A stretch of DNA of 43,659 nucleotides from an uncultured Actinomycetales bacterium (GCA_913063435.1 CAJXYI010000021.1:1-43659), one strand, 5' to 3'; numbered from the stretch's first letter, positions 18,630-33,626 are shown. The notes: generated by a model not told the origin, from the letters alone. Made by a program: numbers and translations.

Positions 18630-20075
18630 TCATACACCCTGACCTGGACCTGCACTGCCGATGCGGTGCACCCGCATGCCATTGGTCGTCCCCGGGGTGC
18701 CCGGCGGCACTCCCGCGACGATGACCACGCGTTCACCGATCGTCGCCCGACCGATGTCCAGCAGGGCCCGATCGACTTGCACCACCATGTCGTCGGTGTG
18801 TCGCGCAGGGGGAACGAGGAATGTCTCGACTCCCCACGTCAGCGCGAGTTGACTGCGCACGCAGGGATCGGGAGTGAAGGCCAGCAACGGAGTTGCTGAG
18901 CGCCACCGGGCGATGAGTCGTGCCGAGAGCCCGGTCTCGGTGAAAGCGATCAGGTGCGTTGCTCCCACCGATGTCGCAACATCGACCGCGGCACGGGTGA
19001 GGGCCTTGGCGGTAGATCCGGCCGGGTCGGCAGGAAACTCCGCCAGTCGGTGCAGCGCCTGTTCCTCGACGTGCTCGATGATTCGCGCCATCGTGGACAC
19101 CGCCGCGATCGGATGGTGACCGATACTGGTCTCGCCCGACAGCATCAGGGCATCAGCACCATCGAGGACGGCATTCGCCACATCGCTGGCCTCTGCACGC
19201 GTGGGCCGGGTCGCGGTGATCATCGAATCGAGCATCTGCGTGGCCACGATCACCGGCTTGGCGGCTGCGCGGCACAGAGCGATGGCTTCCTTCTGTACCA
19301 GCGGGACTGCTTCAAGGGGCAGTTCCACCCCGAGATCGCCCCGGGCCACCATCACTCCATCGAATGCCGCGACGATGCCTTCGAGGTCGTCTACCGCCTG
19401 CGGCTTCTCCACCTTGGCGAGGACAGGTACTCGTTTGCCTTCCTCGTCCATGATGCGATGCACGTCTTCGATATCGCGGGCCGAGCGCACGAAGGACAGT
19501 GCGACCAGGTCCGCCCCGAGACGTAGGCCCCATCGCAGGTCTTCGACATCCTTGTCCGACAGAGCCGGGACGCTGACACCGACGCCTGGCAGGTTGAGAC
19601 CCTTGTGGTCGGACACCCGTCCACCCTCGATCACGGTCGTGTGCACTCGGGGACCGTCGATCGCAGTGACCTGCAGTGTGATCCGGCCGTCGTCGATGAG
19701 GATCCGATCCCCCGGTGCCACGTCACCGGCAAGTCCCGTGTAAGTCGTCGACACTATCTCGGCCGATCCCACGATGTCCTCGGTGGTGATCGTGAACCCG
19801 GCCCCCTCGACCAGCAGCACAGAGCCTTCGGCGAAGGTGCCTAATCGGATCTTGGGACCCTGCAGATCGATGAGAACGCCGACACCGCGGCCCACCTCGT
19901 CACTGGCACGCCGGACATGCGCATAGACCGTCGCGTGGTCGGCATGATCGCCGTGCGAGAGATTGAGCCGAGCGACATCGAGACCGGCGCGGATGAGGGA
20001 CACGACGTCGGCGTACTCGCGGCAGGCTGGACCGAGTGTCGCCACGATCTTGGCGCGACGTTGGACAGGGGTCAT
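18630..20075 (-). CDS. pyk: Pyruvate kinase
   Basis: Final step of glycolysis, PEP and ADP to pyruvate and ATP. The 481-residue product begins RRAKIVATLGPAC, has DVARLNLSHGDH, the active-site VPVLAKVEKPQ with the catalytic Lys, VARGDLGVELPLE (Mg ligands) and VIVATQMLDSMI, then a C-terminal allosteric domain. ATG at 20075 with AGGAG 5 bases upstream. It begins 7 bases after gltD, so it is likely part of the gltBD transcript, linking carbon and nitrogen metabolism. Confidence 0.98.
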   Translation of the reverse strand: MTPVQRRAKIVATLGPACREYADVVSLIRAGLDVARLNLSHGDHADHATVYAHVRRASDEVGRGVGVLIDLQGPKIRLGTFAEGSVLLVEGAGFTITTEDIVGSAEIVSTTYTGLAGDVAPGDRILIDDGRITLQVTAIDGPRVHTTVIEGGRVSDHKGLNLPGVGVSVPALSDKDVEDLRWGLRLGADLVALSFVRSARDIEDVHRIMDEEGKRVPVLAKVEKPQAVDDLEGIVAAFDGVMVARGDLGVELPLEAVPLVQKEAIALCRAAAKPVIVATQMLDSMITATRPTRAEASDVANAVLDGADALMLSGETSIGHHPIAAVSTMARIIEHVEEQALHRLAEFPADPAGSTAKALTRAAVDVATSVGATHLIAFTETGLSARLIARWRSATPLLAFTPDPCVRSQLALTWGVETFLVPPARHTDDMVVQVDRALLDIGRATIGERVVIVAGVPPGTPGTTNGMRVHRIGSAGPGQGV

Positions 20076-20082
20076 CGATCTC

Positions 20083-21526
20083 CTAGACCGTCAACGGGCG
20101 CGCGGTAGCTGGGATCGGGAAGGGCAGATTCGACTCTCCGCTGAGGTAGCGATCGACCGATGCGGCAGCAGCGCGGCCCTCGGCGATCGCCCAGACGATC
20201 AGAGACTGCCCACGCCCGGCGTCCCCAGCGACGAAGATCCCGTCCAAAGCGGTGGCGTAATCGTCCGCGCGCTCGATCGCACCGCGGTCGTCGAGGGGAA
20301 GATCGAACTGCTCAACCATCGGGGAGCGTTCCGGGCCGGTGAAACCCATCGCGAGGAAGACATAATCCGCCGGCAGCTCGCGTTCGGTCCCCGCAACCGG
20401 CTCGAAGCGTCCGTCGCTCATCTGGACTTCCACGATGCGCATTCCTGTGAGACGTCCTTCATGTCCGACGAACTCGGTCGTGGACACCGAGAACATCCGA
20501 TCGCCACCTTCTTCGTGGGCGCTCGAGGTGCGGTACACCATCGGATAGGTCGGCCACGGTTGCGTGCCGGGTCGCTGATCGGGTGGAGTGGGCATGATCT
20601 CCAACTGCGTGACCGACGCAGCCCCTTGGCGATGTGCTGTCCCGAGGCAGTCCGCTCCGGTGTCACCACCACCGATGATCACGACGTGGGCATCCTTGAC
20701 ATCGATCGGTGCGATCTCCAGATCGCCTTCCTGTACGCGGTTGGCACCGGGCAGGTACTCCATCGCCTGGTAGACGCCGGTGAGTTCCCGTCCGGGAATC
20801 GGCAGATCGCGCCACTGTGTGGCTCCCACCGCGAGAACGATGGAGTCGTACCTCTTGCGCAGCGCATCCACGGTGATGTCCACTCCGACCTCGACTCCGG
20901 TCCGGAATCGAACGCCTTCGGCTGCCATCTGCTCCAGACGGCGATCGAGGTGAAACTTCTCCATCTTGAACTCGGGGATGCCATAGCGCAGCAAGCCACC
21001 GATTCGGTCAGCACGTTCGTACACGACGACCGTATGACCGGCACGGGCCAATTGCTGCGCCGCGGCGAGGCCCGCCGGACCAGAACCCACGACGGCGACG
21101 GATTTGCCGGAGAGTCGATCCGGTGGCTGAGGGGTCACCCAACCGGACTCCCATGCCCGATCGATGATCGAGACCTCGACCTGCTTGATCGTCACCGGGT
21201 TCGCGTTGATCCCCAGGACGCACGCGGTCTCGCAGGGCGCCGGGCACAGTCGTCCGGTGAATTCGGGGAAATTATTCGTGGCGTGGAGGCGCTCCATCGC
21301 ACTTTGCCAATCCCCCTGCCACACCAGGTCATTCCACTCCGGAATCAGATTGCCCAGCGGACAGCCGTTGTGACAGAACGGGATACCGCAGTCCATGCAG
21401 CGACCAGCCTGCGTGCGCAGCCGATCCTCTCCCATCTCCTCGTAGACCTCGCGCCAATCCCGGATGCGGATATCGACGGGGCGACGGGGTGGCAACTCAC
21501 GATCTGCCTTCAAGAATCCACGGGGA

Positions 21527-21534
<8 letters not shown>
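20083..21534 (-). CDS. gltD: Glutamate synthase (NADPH) small subunit
   Basis: Takes electrons from NADPH and passes them through FAD and Fe-S clusters to GltB. The 483-residue protein has two N-terminal Cys motifs, [17 protein letters not shown] and [12 protein letters not shown], which hold the two [4Fe-4S] clusters. FAD binding is at [17 protein letters not shown] and NADPH binding at [15 protein letters not shown]; a second FAD contact is near [17 protein letters not shown] start at 21534 lies 8 bases inside the gltB end, so the two are coupled. Confidence 0.98.
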
Positions 21535-26101
<4,567 letters not shown>

Positions 26102-26181
26102 AACGACGCCTCAACCATGGCAACCTCGCACATCACTCGTCGGTCCGCCGCTCGAGCGCCGAAGGAGCGCTCTCACGATCA

Positions 26182-27102
26182 TCAAGGACGGGACGTCGTT
26201 GGCCCGTTGGGGTCCTCCAGGCTAGCAGAATCCGCATCGGTCGCAGACTCAGCGGCCGAGTCGGTATCGGTCTCGATCTCCTCGCGTCCTGGGCGCTGAC
26301 GTGCGGAGATGATGAGGTAGGCCAGGGCACCGAGGCCGACGAGCAGTGATGTCCAGATGTTCAACCGCAGACCCAGGATGGTGTTCGCAGCATCGATGCG
26401 CAAAGCCTCGATCCATAGGCGACCCACGGTGTACAGCAGCACGTACAGAGCGAACACTCGACCGTGTCCCATGCGGAATCGCCGATCGGCCCACACCAGG
26501 ATCCCGGCAACCGCGAGCATCCAGATCGATTCGTAGAGGAACGTGGGGTGGAAGGTCTCGAACTCGGTATAACCGGCGGGCCGGTTCTGCGGATCGATGA
26601 TCAGGCCCCAGGGCAGTTGGGTGGGGGCGCCGAATAGCTCCTGGTTGAAGTAGTTGCCCCATCGGCCGATGGCCTGGGCCAGTGCGATCCCGGGAGCGAT
26701 CGCGTCTGCAACCGGCGGAAGTGCCACGCCCGCACGTCGAGCCCCGATCCAGGCACCCACGCCACCGAGTGCCACCGCACCCCAGATACCGAGACCGCCA
26801 TCCCACAGGCGCAGTGCCGCGACGAACCCACTGCCGTCCGGACCGAAGTACAGTTGCCAGTCACTGAGGACGTGATAGAGCCGTCCACCCACGATCCCGA
26901 ATGGCACTGCCCAGATCGCGATATCGGCGATCGTGCCGGGCTTGCCGCCCCGGGCGACGTAGCGCTTCGAGCCCACCCAGATCGCCACGACGATGCCCGC
27001 GACGATGAGCAGTGCGTAGGCCCGCAGTGGGATGGGTCCTAAGTTCCACGAAGATTGGGCCGGGCTGGGAAGGAACGCGAGTAATTCGGTCATCGTCGTC
27101 AC
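26182..27102 (-). CDS. lgt: Prolipoprotein diacylglyceryl transferase
   Basis: Membrane enzyme that moves diacylglyceryl from phosphatidylglycerol to the lipobox Cys of prelipoproteins. The 306-residue product has seven hydrophobic segments and the signature AIGRWGNYFNQELFGAPT, with HPTFLYESIW and the GGRLYHVL motif. The last 40 or so residues are a charged, low-complexity cytoplasmic tail rich in Glu, Asp, Ser and Ala (ETDTDSAAESATDADS). ATG 27102 is used; ATG at 27093 (MTELLAF) is as good. A substrate, the DUF3515 lipoprotein, is encoded in this window. Confidence 0.97.
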   Translation of the reverse strand: MTTMTELLAFLPSPAQSSWNLGPIPLRAYALLIVAGIVVAIWVGSKRYVARGGKPGTIADIAIWAVPFGIVGGRLYHVLSDWQLYFGPDGSGFVAALRLWDGGLGIWGAVALGGVGAWIGARRAGVALPPVADAIAPGIALAQAIGRWGNYFNQELFGAPTQLPWGLIIDPQNRPAGYTEFETFHPTFLYESIWMLAVAGILVWADRRFRMGHGRVFALYVLLYTVGRLWIEALRIDAANTILGLRLNIWTSLLVGLGALAYLIISARQRPGREEIETDTDSAAESATDADSASLEDPNGPTTSRP

Positions 27103-27122
27103 GGTCGTTGCGAGTCTCGCCG

Positions 27123-27962
27123 CTACTGAGCGGCCGCAGCCTCATCGACCAGACGCTGCAACTCCACCTGGTCAGCGAGTTGGCCGCCGTTGAGCGGAAG
27201 TCCGTTGAGGAAACCGGTCGGCGTGCCCGGAACGTTCTGCTCGTAGAACAGCGCCGTGGAGTTCACCGCCCAACCCAGATAGGTGCCGTCCTCGACACAC
27301 TGGGTGAAGGTTTCCAGCTCGGCTCCCCCGATGCCCGCCTGGACGCCGAAATCGATCAACTGCGCCGTGGTGAACCCTGCACCCTCGGCGGGCTGATTGG
27401 CGTAGACCAGATCGGAGAACTCCATGGCCTTGCCCGCGTCGATAGCGCAGCCCCAGGCCGACACCGCCTCGGCCGAGGAGGTGTTGTTCAGATTGCGATC
27501 CAGGAACGTCGTCGGGCGCCAGAACAACTGCACCTGTCCAGCGTCAGCGAGGTCCTTGATGCCCTGACCGTTGATCTCCTCCAGCGCGGCGCACGCCGGG
27601 CACTGGAAGTCCTCCCAGATAGCCAGCGTGGGAGCGGTGTCCGGAGCATTGCCATAGGGGTAGGCGTAGGCGAACTCGGCGTCGGGGCCGAGAACTCCGG
27701 CGGGAAGCGCGGCCGCAGGATCGACATCGGGTAGGTCGCGTCCACCACCACCGGAATCATCGCCGGACAGTCGAGGCACGATCACAGCGAGGCCGATGAT
27801 CAATACGACCACGGCGAGCACACCGATCGCACCGATGATGCGGATGGTGCGCTCGCGGCGCTTCTCGGCAACCTGCTGTGCGGCTCGGGCAGCGGCCGCC
27901 TTCTCGCGGGTGGACTTGTCATCGCCACCCTGACCCGATTTACGCGCACTGCTCTTCGCCAT
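27123..27962 (-). CDS. Membrane-anchored DsbA-like thioredoxin-fold protein
   Basis: Probable extracytoplasmic thiol-disulfide oxidoreductase. The 279-residue protein has a basic, Ala-rich cytoplasmic N-terminus, one membrane segment (about residues 41-63), a Gly/Asp linker, and a DsbA/FrnE-like thioredoxin domain with the redox motif EDFQCPACAALEE (Cys121, Cys124) and the cis-Pro loop GTPTGFLNG. Two further Cys (in AWGCAID and FTQCVEDG) could form a structural disulfide. It sits 20 bases before lgt. This order (trpA, DsbA-like protein, lgt, gltB) is common in Actinobacteria. Partner proteins are unknown. Confidence 0.93.
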   Translation of the reverse strand: MAKSSARKSGQGGDDKSTREKAAAARAAQQVAEKRRERTIRIIGAIGVLAVVVLIIGLAVIVPRLSGDDSGGGGRDLPDVDPAAALPAGVLGPDAEFAYAYPYGNAPDTAPTLAIWEDFQCPACAALEEINGQGIKDLADAGQVQLFWRPTTFLDRNLNNTSSAEAVSAWGCAIDAGKAMEFSDLVYANQPAEGAGFTTAQLIDFGVQAGIGGAELETFTQCVEDGTYLGWAVNSTALFYEQNVPGTPTGFLNGLPLNGGQLADQVELQRLVDEAAAAQ

Positions 27963-28041
27963 GGACTCTCTCGCTCCCTCTCCCGACCAAATCGGTGCAC
28001 CGCCCTGCGACGGCGAGCCGACATAACGTTAGGCCCTATCG

Positions 28042-28845
28042 CTACTCGCTGCGACGTCGCACCCCGGCCGCAAGTTCCGCGGCCAACGCACCGACAGCCT
28101 CGACGGCGGCATCGTTATCCGGGGCTTGCGCGACCGCCCGAACGAAGGCCGAGCCCACGATGACACCATCGGCGAAGCCTGCGATCGACGCCGCCTGGTC
28201 CCCATGGGAGACCCCCAGGCCCACCGCGACCGGCAGGTTGGTCTCCGCTCGAACACGGGCGACGAGGCCCTCGGCGTCGCCGGACACCGAATCCCGGGTA
28301 CCGGTCACCCCCATCAACGACGCCGCGTAGACGAAGCCGGAGCAGGCCGAGACCACCGTGGCGATGCGCTCCGGTGTCGATGAGGGTGCGACGAGGAAGA
28401 TCCGATCCAGAGACCGAGCATCGGTCGATGCCTGCCAGGCGTCGGCCTCCTCCGGAGTGAGGTCGGGGGTGATGACTCCGCTGCCGCCGACAGCAGCCAA
28501 CCGATCGGCGAAGCGGTCGAGACCGAAGCGCTCGATCGGATTCCAGTACGACATCACCACGGTCGCCGCTCCGGTCCGCGCAGACGCAGCCGCGACCTCG
28601 AGGACATCATCGGTGGTGGTGCCCTGCGAAAGCGCTCGATCAGCCGCTTGTGCGATGACCGGACCGTCCATCAGCGGATCGGAATATGGCAGGCCCACTT
28701 CGACCACGTCGACTCCTGCGGCCACCATCGCCTCGATGAGACGGATGGATGTGGCCAGATCGGGATAGCCCGCGGGGAGATAACCCACGAGTGCCGCTCG
28801 ATTCTCCTCGCGCGCTCGGGAGAATGCCTGTGCCACCGCGCTCAC
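28042..28845 (-). CDS. trpA: Tryptophan synthase alpha chain
   Basis: Cleaves indole-3-glycerol phosphate to indole and glyceraldehyde 3-phosphate; indole is channelled to TrpB. The 267-residue product has the catalytic Glu in GYLPAGYPD-downstream [18 protein letters not shown] (Glu and Asp), [12 protein letters not shown], the phosphate-binding [12 protein letters not shown] and GLGVSHGDQ, and [10 protein letters not shown]. The GTG start at 28845 overlaps the trpB stop (GTGA); the longer frame upstream lies inside trpB in another frame and is not family-like. Confidence 0.97.
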   Translation of the reverse strand: MSAVAQAFSRAREENRAALVGYLPAGYPDLATSIRLIEAMVAAGVDVVEVGLPYSDPLMDGPVIAQAADRALSQGTTTDDVLEVAAASARTGAATVVMSYWNPIERFGLDRFADRLAAVGGSGVITPDLTPEEADAWQASTDARSLDRIFLVAPSSTPERIATVVSACSGFVYAASLMGVTGTRDSVSGDAEGLVARVRAETNLPVAVGLGVSHGDQAASIAGFADGVIVGSAFVRAVAQAPDNDAAVEAVGALAAELAAGVRRRSE

Positions 28846-30071
28846 GGGGCCGGCACATCCGGGCTGTCGGAGATGTCGATGCCGAAATATCTGGCGGCCG
28901 TCTCGACGTCCTTGTCGCCACGTCCGGACAGGTTGATCACGATCACAGCGTCCGGTCCGAGCTCGCGCCCTAACCGCATCGCACCGGCGAGCGCGTGCGC
29001 GGTCTCTATCGCGGGGATGATGCCCTCGGTTCGCGAGAGCAGGGCGAATGCCTGCATCGCCTCGTCGTCGCTGACCGGCTCGTAGTGCGCTCGCTTCGTG
29101 TCGTGCAGCCACGCATGCTCAGGTCCGACACCGGGGTAGTCCAGTCCGGCGCTGATCGAATGGGACGGGACGGTCTGCCCCCATTCGTCCTGCATGACGT
29201 AGGTGCGCGCTCCATGCAGGACACCCGGCGCTCCCATCGCGAACCGGGCTGCATGGCGTCCCGTGTCGATCCCTTCGCCACCGGCCTCGTATCCGCGTAG
29301 TTGCACAGTCGGGTCGTCCAGGAAGGCTGAGAAGATCCCGATCGCGTTCGACCCTCCACCTACGCAGGCCGCCACCGCATCGGGCAGTCGCCCGACGAGA
29401 TCGAGCACCTGCTCGCGCGTCTCCGTACCGATCACCGAGTGGAAGTGGCGCACGATCTCGGGGAAGGGAGCCGGACCGGTGACCGTGCCCAGCAGGTAGT
29501 GGGTACGTTCGACAGTGCTCACCCAATCGCGCATCGCCTCGTTGATCGCGTCTTTCAACGTCTGACTACCCGCGGTGACAGGTACGACCTCGGCCCCGAG
29601 GAGTCGCATCCTGGCGACATTCAACGCTTGCCGCCGGGTGTCTTCCTCACCCATGTAGACGGTGCATTCCAAATCCAGCAGTGCCGCGGCGGTTGCGGTG
29701 GCGACCCCATGCTGGCCGGCACCGGTTTCGGCGATCACCCGCTTCTTGCCCATCCGCTGGGCGAGCAACGCCTGACCGAGCACGTTGTTGATCTTGTGCG
29801 ATCCGGTGTGGTTGAGATCCTCGCGCTTGAGCAGGATGCGCGCGCCACCGCAGTGTTCGCCAAAGCGCGTCACCTCGGTCAACGGACTCGGTCGCCCGGT
29901 GTAGTTGCGCTGCAGGGAATCCAGGCGCTGCTCGAACGCCGGATCATCGAGGGCCGCGCGGAAAGCCGACTCGAGTTCGTCGAGTGCGTGGGTCAACGCC
30001 TCGGGAACGAAACGACCGCCGTATGGTCCGTAGTGCCCATCATGAGCGGTGCCCAACACGGTGTCTGTCAT
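28842..30071 (-). CDS. trpB: Tryptophan synthase beta chain
   Basis: PLP enzyme that condenses indole and serine to tryptophan. The 409-residue product has [24 protein letters not shown], the PLP Lys in [11 protein letters not shown], the [12 protein letters not shown] loop and the phosphate-binding [11 protein letters not shown]. It is of the TrpB1 type that works with TrpA. ATG start overlaps the trpC stop (ATGA) and its stop overlaps trpA, so trpC-B-A is one translationally coupled unit. Confidence 0.98.
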   Translation of the reverse strand: MTDTVLGTAHDGHYGPYGGRFVPEALTHALDELESAFRAALDDPAFEQRLDSLQRNYTGRPSPLTEVTRFGEHCGGARILLKREDLNHTGSHKINNVLGQALLAQRMGKKRVIAETGAGQHGVATATAAALLDLECTVYMGEEDTRRQALNVARMRLLGAEVVPVTAGSQTLKDAINEAMRDWVSTVERTHYLLGTVTGPAPFPEIVRHFHSVIGTETREQVLDLVGRLPDAVAACVGGGSNAIGIFSAFLDDPTVQLRGYEAGGEGIDTGRHAARFAMGAPGVLHGARTYVMQDEWGQTVPSHSISAGLDYPGVGPEHAWLHDTKRAHYEPVSDDEAMQAFALLSRTEGIIPAIETAHALAGAMRLGRELGPDAVIVINLSGRGDKDVETAARYFGIDISDSPDVPAP

Positions 30072-30898
30072 CCGTTCTCTCCTGAGGTGGAACGCTCTCG
30101 ACGCATTGCCGGATGGGCGCCTGCCGTCACCAGATCTGCGACCGCAGTTCGCGGGTCACCACCGGTCACCAGGCTCTCGCCGACCAGCACCGCATCAGCA
30201 CCGAGTTCGGCGTAGGTGATCAGGTCACGGGGCCCGCGGATACCCGACTCGGCGATCCGCACGCACGTGTCCGGGATCCGGGGGACGACTCGGGCGAAGG
30301 TCTGCTCGTCGACCTCGAGAGTGAGCAGGTTGCGAGCGTTCACCCCGATCACCGTCGCTCCCGCGTCCACGGCGCGATCGACCTCGTCACCATCGTGAAC
30401 TTCGACCAGCGGGGTCATACCGAGGGAACGAGTGCGTTCGACCAGGCTCACCAGCGCCGACTGCTCGAGTGCGGCCACGATCAGCAGAACGACATCGGCC
30501 CCGTAGGAACGCGCTTCCCAGATCTGATAGCTGGAGACGATGAAATCCTTGCGGAGTACGGGAATCTCCACGGCACAGCGAACAGCTCTCAGATCATCGA
30601 GGGATCCGGCGAAACGTCGCTGCTCGGTCAGCACACTCACGCATCGAGCACCGCCAGCCTCGTACTCACGCGCCAGCGCAGCAGGATCCTCGATCGATGC
30701 GAGTGAGCCCTTGCTGGGGCTAGCGCGCTTGACCTCGGCGATGACACCGATGCCCGGGGCACGCAGTGTGGCTTCAGCATCCATTGCGTGCGGCATGCGC
30801 GCCGCGCGCTCCTTGACCTGATCCAGAGGACGCGACCGCATGCGCTCATCGAGGTCCTCGCGGACCCCGTGCACGATCTCGTCCAGGACCGTCCCCAT
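30068..30898 (-). CDS. trpC: Indole-3-glycerol phosphate synthase
   Basis: Converts carboxyphenylaminodeoxyribulose 5-phosphate to indole-3-glycerol phosphate. The 276-residue TIM-barrel protein has [14 protein letters not shown] (catalytic Glu and Lys), [23 protein letters not shown] (general acid Lys), VIGVNARNL and IAESGIRG. It is monofunctional, not fused to TrpF. The upstream pathway genes trpE and trpD are not in this window. ATG start at 30898; 21 bases after the DUF2752 gene. Confidence 0.97.
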   Translation of the reverse strand: MGTVLDEIVHGVREDLDERMRSRPLDQVKERAARMPHAMDAEATLRAPGIGVIAEVKRASPSKGSLASIEDPAALAREYEAGGARCVSVLTEQRRFAGSLDDLRAVRCAVEIPVLRKDFIVSSYQIWEARSYGADVVLLIVAALEQSALVSLVERTRSLGMTPLVEVHDGDEVDRAVDAGATVIGVNARNLLTLEVDEQTFARVVPRIPDTCVRIAESGIRGPRDLITYAELGADAVLVGESLVTGGDPRTAVADLVTAGAHPAMRRERSTSGENG

Positions 30899-30919
30899 CC
30901 GCTCAGGGTAGACCGGCGG

Positions 30920-31414
30920 TTATCCGATGCCCGAGCCCAGGTACGGAAGCAGGTTGCGGACCACCGAAAACACCAGGAGCACACCGACGAGTGCCAGCGG
31001 CAGGACGCGTTCGAGTTTCGCTCGTCGCCGTGAGTATTGAGCCGGATCTGCGATCACTCCGCGCCAGGCGCGGCGCACCCACAGCACGAGCAGAACGACC
31101 ACGACGGGGGCCGCGAGCACGACGAGGATGTTGTGATCGAGGGCCGCGGGCACATTTCCGTTGGCGAGTTCATGTGTCGCCCGCAGTCCCCCGCAACCAG
31201 CGCAGTCGACTCCGAGGTAGGTCTGGGTCGGACAGCCGGGGTAGTGGCCGGGCACATTCGGATCGATCGCACGCACATAGGCGATCGCGGCGAAGAGCCC
31301 GACGATCGTGGCCACGGGTCCCGCGAGCCGCCGCCAGCGAGGACGCCGATCGGCCAGCCAGGGCCCGCCGGGCACCCGCTCGAGTGTGGTAGCCGCCGAA
31401 GCCATGCCGATCAT
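30920..31414 (-). CDS. DUF2752 membrane protein
   Basis: Unknown function. The 164-residue protein has three hydrophobic segments (about 32-48, 92-112 and 135-155) and the DUF2752 core between the first two: HYPGCPTQTYLGVDCAGCGGLRA, given here in parts as YPGCPTQTYLGVDC and CAGCGGLRATHEL. The three Cys around CAGCGG could bind a metal or form a disulfide. Family members often lie beside trp genes in Actinobacteria, as here (21 bases before trpC). ATG 31414 is used; ATG 31405 (MASAAT) is also possible. Confidence 0.88.
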   Translation of the reverse strand: MIGMASAATTLERVPGGPWLADRRPRWRRLAGPVATIVGLFAAIAYVRAIDPNVPGHYPGCPTQTYLGVDCAGCGGLRATHELANGNVPAALDHNILVVLAAPVVVVLLVLWVRRAWRGVIADPAQYSRRRAKLERVLPLALVGVLLVFSVVRNLLPYLGSGIG

Positions 31415-31479
31415 CCTAGGGCTACCAGTCGCGCCGATGAAACTCGTCGGGCTTCCCCGGATTGACCGATCTACCCGGT

Positions 31480-32943
31480 CTACCCGGCCCGCCCGGCCGG
31501 AATAGGCAGCACCACGGTGAATCGAGCACCGCCCTCGGGTGCCTGCGCGGCGAGGGCGGTGCCACCCAATCCGCGGGCCAGCCTGGCGACCAGGGCCAGA
31601 CCGACTCCGGTCCCCACCGGGCGCACCCCGTGATAGCGCCCATGCAGCGCGCCGGGGGTGAAGGCGACCGCGATGTCCTCTTCGGTCAATCCCGGACCGG
31701 TATCGCGGACCTCGAGGGTCAGTGAATCCGGCAACCGGGTGAGGGCGAAGACGATGCGACCCCCCTCCGGGGTGACCCGTAGGGCGTTCTCGGTGAGGTT
31801 GTCGATGATCTGTCGTAACCGAAGCGGGTCAACGGCCACGATGAACCCCGCGTCCGAGAATCCCTCGTCCGACCGATCCTCATCGATCACGCAACTATCG
31901 ATCACTGAACTATCAATCCCGGTGACCTGCAGATCGACGCCGACCCGCTGACATCGATCACGCCAGACGTCGTACGCCTGCACCACGATGTCGCGCACAT
32001 CCACCTCGACGAGGTTGAAGGAGAAATCAACTGCCTGGAGCCGCGCAAGGTCCAGCAGATCGCTGACCAGGCGATCGAGTCTCTGCGCCTCGGTCACCAT
32101 CACCGCCCCGGTCCTCGAGAGATCGGGTGATTCCACGAGACCGTCGCTGATCGCCTGCGCATAGCCCATCACAGCGGTGAGCGGTGTGCGCAATTCATGG
32201 GATACCGACAGCAGGAAATCCCGCTGGCGTCCCTCGGATTCGGTGAGGGCCTGGCTCAATCGGTTGATCGACTCCGCGATCTGGGTCACCTCGGCAGGTC
32301 CCGCTGCATTCACCACGACGTCGCGTTCGCCACGCCCTAGGCGATCGGCTGCGGTCGCTACCGCACGCAATGATCGGGCCATGCGCTGCGACACGATGAC
32401 GGCTACGACGATCGCGACCACGATTCCCAGCGCGAGTGCTGCGGCAACCCGCCACAGCACCGCCAGCGCAGGACCGATGGCGACCGAGACCGGCTGAACC
32501 AGCAGTACTCCAGTTCCCCGCCCAAGAGGCCCCCGGTCCAGTGGGCGGCCTTCGACGAGGACATCCCCGTCCTCGGTGCTGCCCGTGCCCGAAACCGGCC
32601 TGCCGGTGGTGACCAGGTCGATATCGCGCTGCGTCGTTCCCGGGGGTGGTTCGTCGACACCGCGGAACACGACATAGGCGCTCACACCTTCGGTCTGCAG
32701 CACCACTCCCACCCGTGGCGGCACCACGAACTGGCCCTGCGGATCCTTGGTGACCGTCGTGGCCGTCAGTTCGGCTAGGCGCGCCAGGTCCGCCCCGGCC
32801 CGAGACTGGGCGGAATCACGCACCAGCGGGAAGGCAGCGATCCCTGCCACCAGGGCGACCACCACGGCGACGACGACTCCGAGCAGCGCCATGCGCACGG
32901 TGATACCCAAACTCGGGCGACGCCGGGTGGGCTGCGTGGTCAT
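31480..32943 (-). CDS. Two-component sensor histidine kinase
   Basis: Membrane sensor of the HisKA/HATPase_c type. The 487-residue protein has membrane segments at about 15-37 and 157-184 enclosing an extracytoplasmic domain, a HAMP domain (about 185-238), the phosphoacceptor His249 in SVSHELRTPLTAV, an N box at 380-388 (IDNLTENAL), DTGPGL and GTGVGLAL. Between the DHp and ATPase core, residues about 342-366 are a Ser/Asp-rich insert coded by a 15-bp tandem repeat. Its start overlaps the response-regulator stop by four bases. The signal is unknown; its place between trp-associated membrane protein genes may be chance. Confidence 0.94.
   Translation of the reverse strand: MTTQPTRRRPSLGITVRMALLGVVVAVVVALVAGIAAFPLVRDSAQSRAGADLARLAELTATTVTKDPQGQFVVPPRVGVVLQTEGVSAYVVFRGVDEPPPGTTQRDIDLVTTGRPVSGTGSTEDGDVLVEGRPLDRGPLGRGTGVLLVQPVSVAIGPALAVLWRVAAALALGIVVAIVVAVIVSQRMARSLRAVATAADRLGRGERDVVVNAAGPAEVTQIAESINRLSQALTESEGRQRDFLLSVSHELRTPLTAVMGYAQAISDGLVESPDLSRTGAVMVTEAQRLDRLVSDLLDLARLQAVDFSFNLVEVDVRDIVVQAYDVWRDRCQRVGVDLQVTGIDSSVIDSCVIDEDRSDEGFSDAGFIVAVDPLRLRQIIDNLTENALRVTPEGGRIVFALTRLPDSLTLEVRDTGPGLTEEDIAVAFTPGALHGRYHGVRPVGTGVGLALVARLARGLGGTALAAQAPEGGARFTVVLPIPAGRAG
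31882..31920. repeat. 15-bp tandem repeat, 2.6 copies, inside the histidine kinase gene
   Basis: Plus strand reads ATCGATCACGCAACT, then ATCGATCACTGAACT, then ATCAATCCC. On the coding strand this gives IDSSV, IDSCV, ID... in a part of the ATPase domain where relatives usually have only a few residues. The stretch is visibly less G+C-rich than its surroundings. It looks like a recent slippage expansion that kept the frame. Confidence 0.8.
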
Positions 32944-33626
32944 GGCGCCGGCTCACCCTCCGCGCTATAGCCGACACCGCGCACAGTCCGAAGCGGGCTG
33001 GCTTCACCGAGCTTGGCTCGCAATTGCGCGATATGCACATCGACGGTTCGGGTCCCCACCGCTGCGGAATAGCCCCACACACGTTCCAGCAATTGATCTC
33101 GGGTGAAGACGTGTCCGGGGTGCTCCATCAAGAACACGAGCAGATCGAATTCCGTGGCAGTCGTCTCGACGGGGTCGCCGCTGACTGTGATGCGCCGAGC
33201 CGCCCGATCAACGGTTATCGCGCCCATCCGCAACGCATTCGTCACATCACTGGCACCCCGGGCGTGACGCAGCGCAACCTTCACTCGCGCGACGACCTCC
33301 CGCGGACTGAATGGCTTGGTGATGTAGTCATCAGCGCCCATTTCCAATCCGAGCACCCGGTCGACCTCGTCGTCACGCGCGGTGCAGAACAGCACCGGCG
33401 TCCAGTCCCCTGCCGCACGCATCCGGCGACATACTTCGATGCCATCCATCCCGGGAAGTCCCACGTCGAGCACCACGGCTGCCGGGCGCCACGACTGGAT
33501 CGCCGCCCACGCGTCGGGCCCACTGGACGCTGTGCGGACTGTGAACCCATCCCGTGTCAAGTACAGCGAGAGCACATCGGCGATCGCCGGCTCATCGTCG
33601 ACGACCAGGATCGACTGGCCGGCCAC
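32940..33626 (-). CDS. OmpR/PhoB-family response regulator
   Basis: DNA-binding partner of the adjacent kinase. The 228-residue protein has a receiver domain with the acidic pocket VVDDEP, phosphoacceptor Asp54 in VVLDVGLPGMDG, Thr82 and Lys104 in ITKPFSPRE. The C-terminal winged helix includes TATEFDLLVFLMEHPGHVF and TRTVDVHIAQLRAKLGE. GTG start at 33626, 17 bases after the HGxxPAAW gene, so it is probably in the same transcript. Targets cannot be read from the sequence. Confidence 0.95.
   Translation of the reverse strand: MAGQSILVVDDEPAIADVLSLYLTRDGFTVRTASSGPDAWAAIQSWRPAAVVLDVGLPGMDGIEVCRRMRAAGDWTPVLFCTARDDEVDRVLGLEMGADDYITKPFSPREVVARVKVALRHARGASDVTNALRMGAITVDRAARRITVSGDPVETTATEFDLLVFLMEHPGHVFTRDQLLERVWGYSAAVGTRTVDVHIAQLRAKLGEASPLRTVRGVGYSAEGEPAP

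Noticed and set aside
26154-26172. GAGCGC/GCGCTC hairpin between lgt and gltB as a terminator
   Set aside because: Only 6 bp with no U-tract on the minus strand; too weak to call.
28846-29112. N-terminal extension of TrpA
   Set aside because: It is the wrong-frame reading of the trpB end; the GTGA overlap at 28845 gives a normal-length TrpA.
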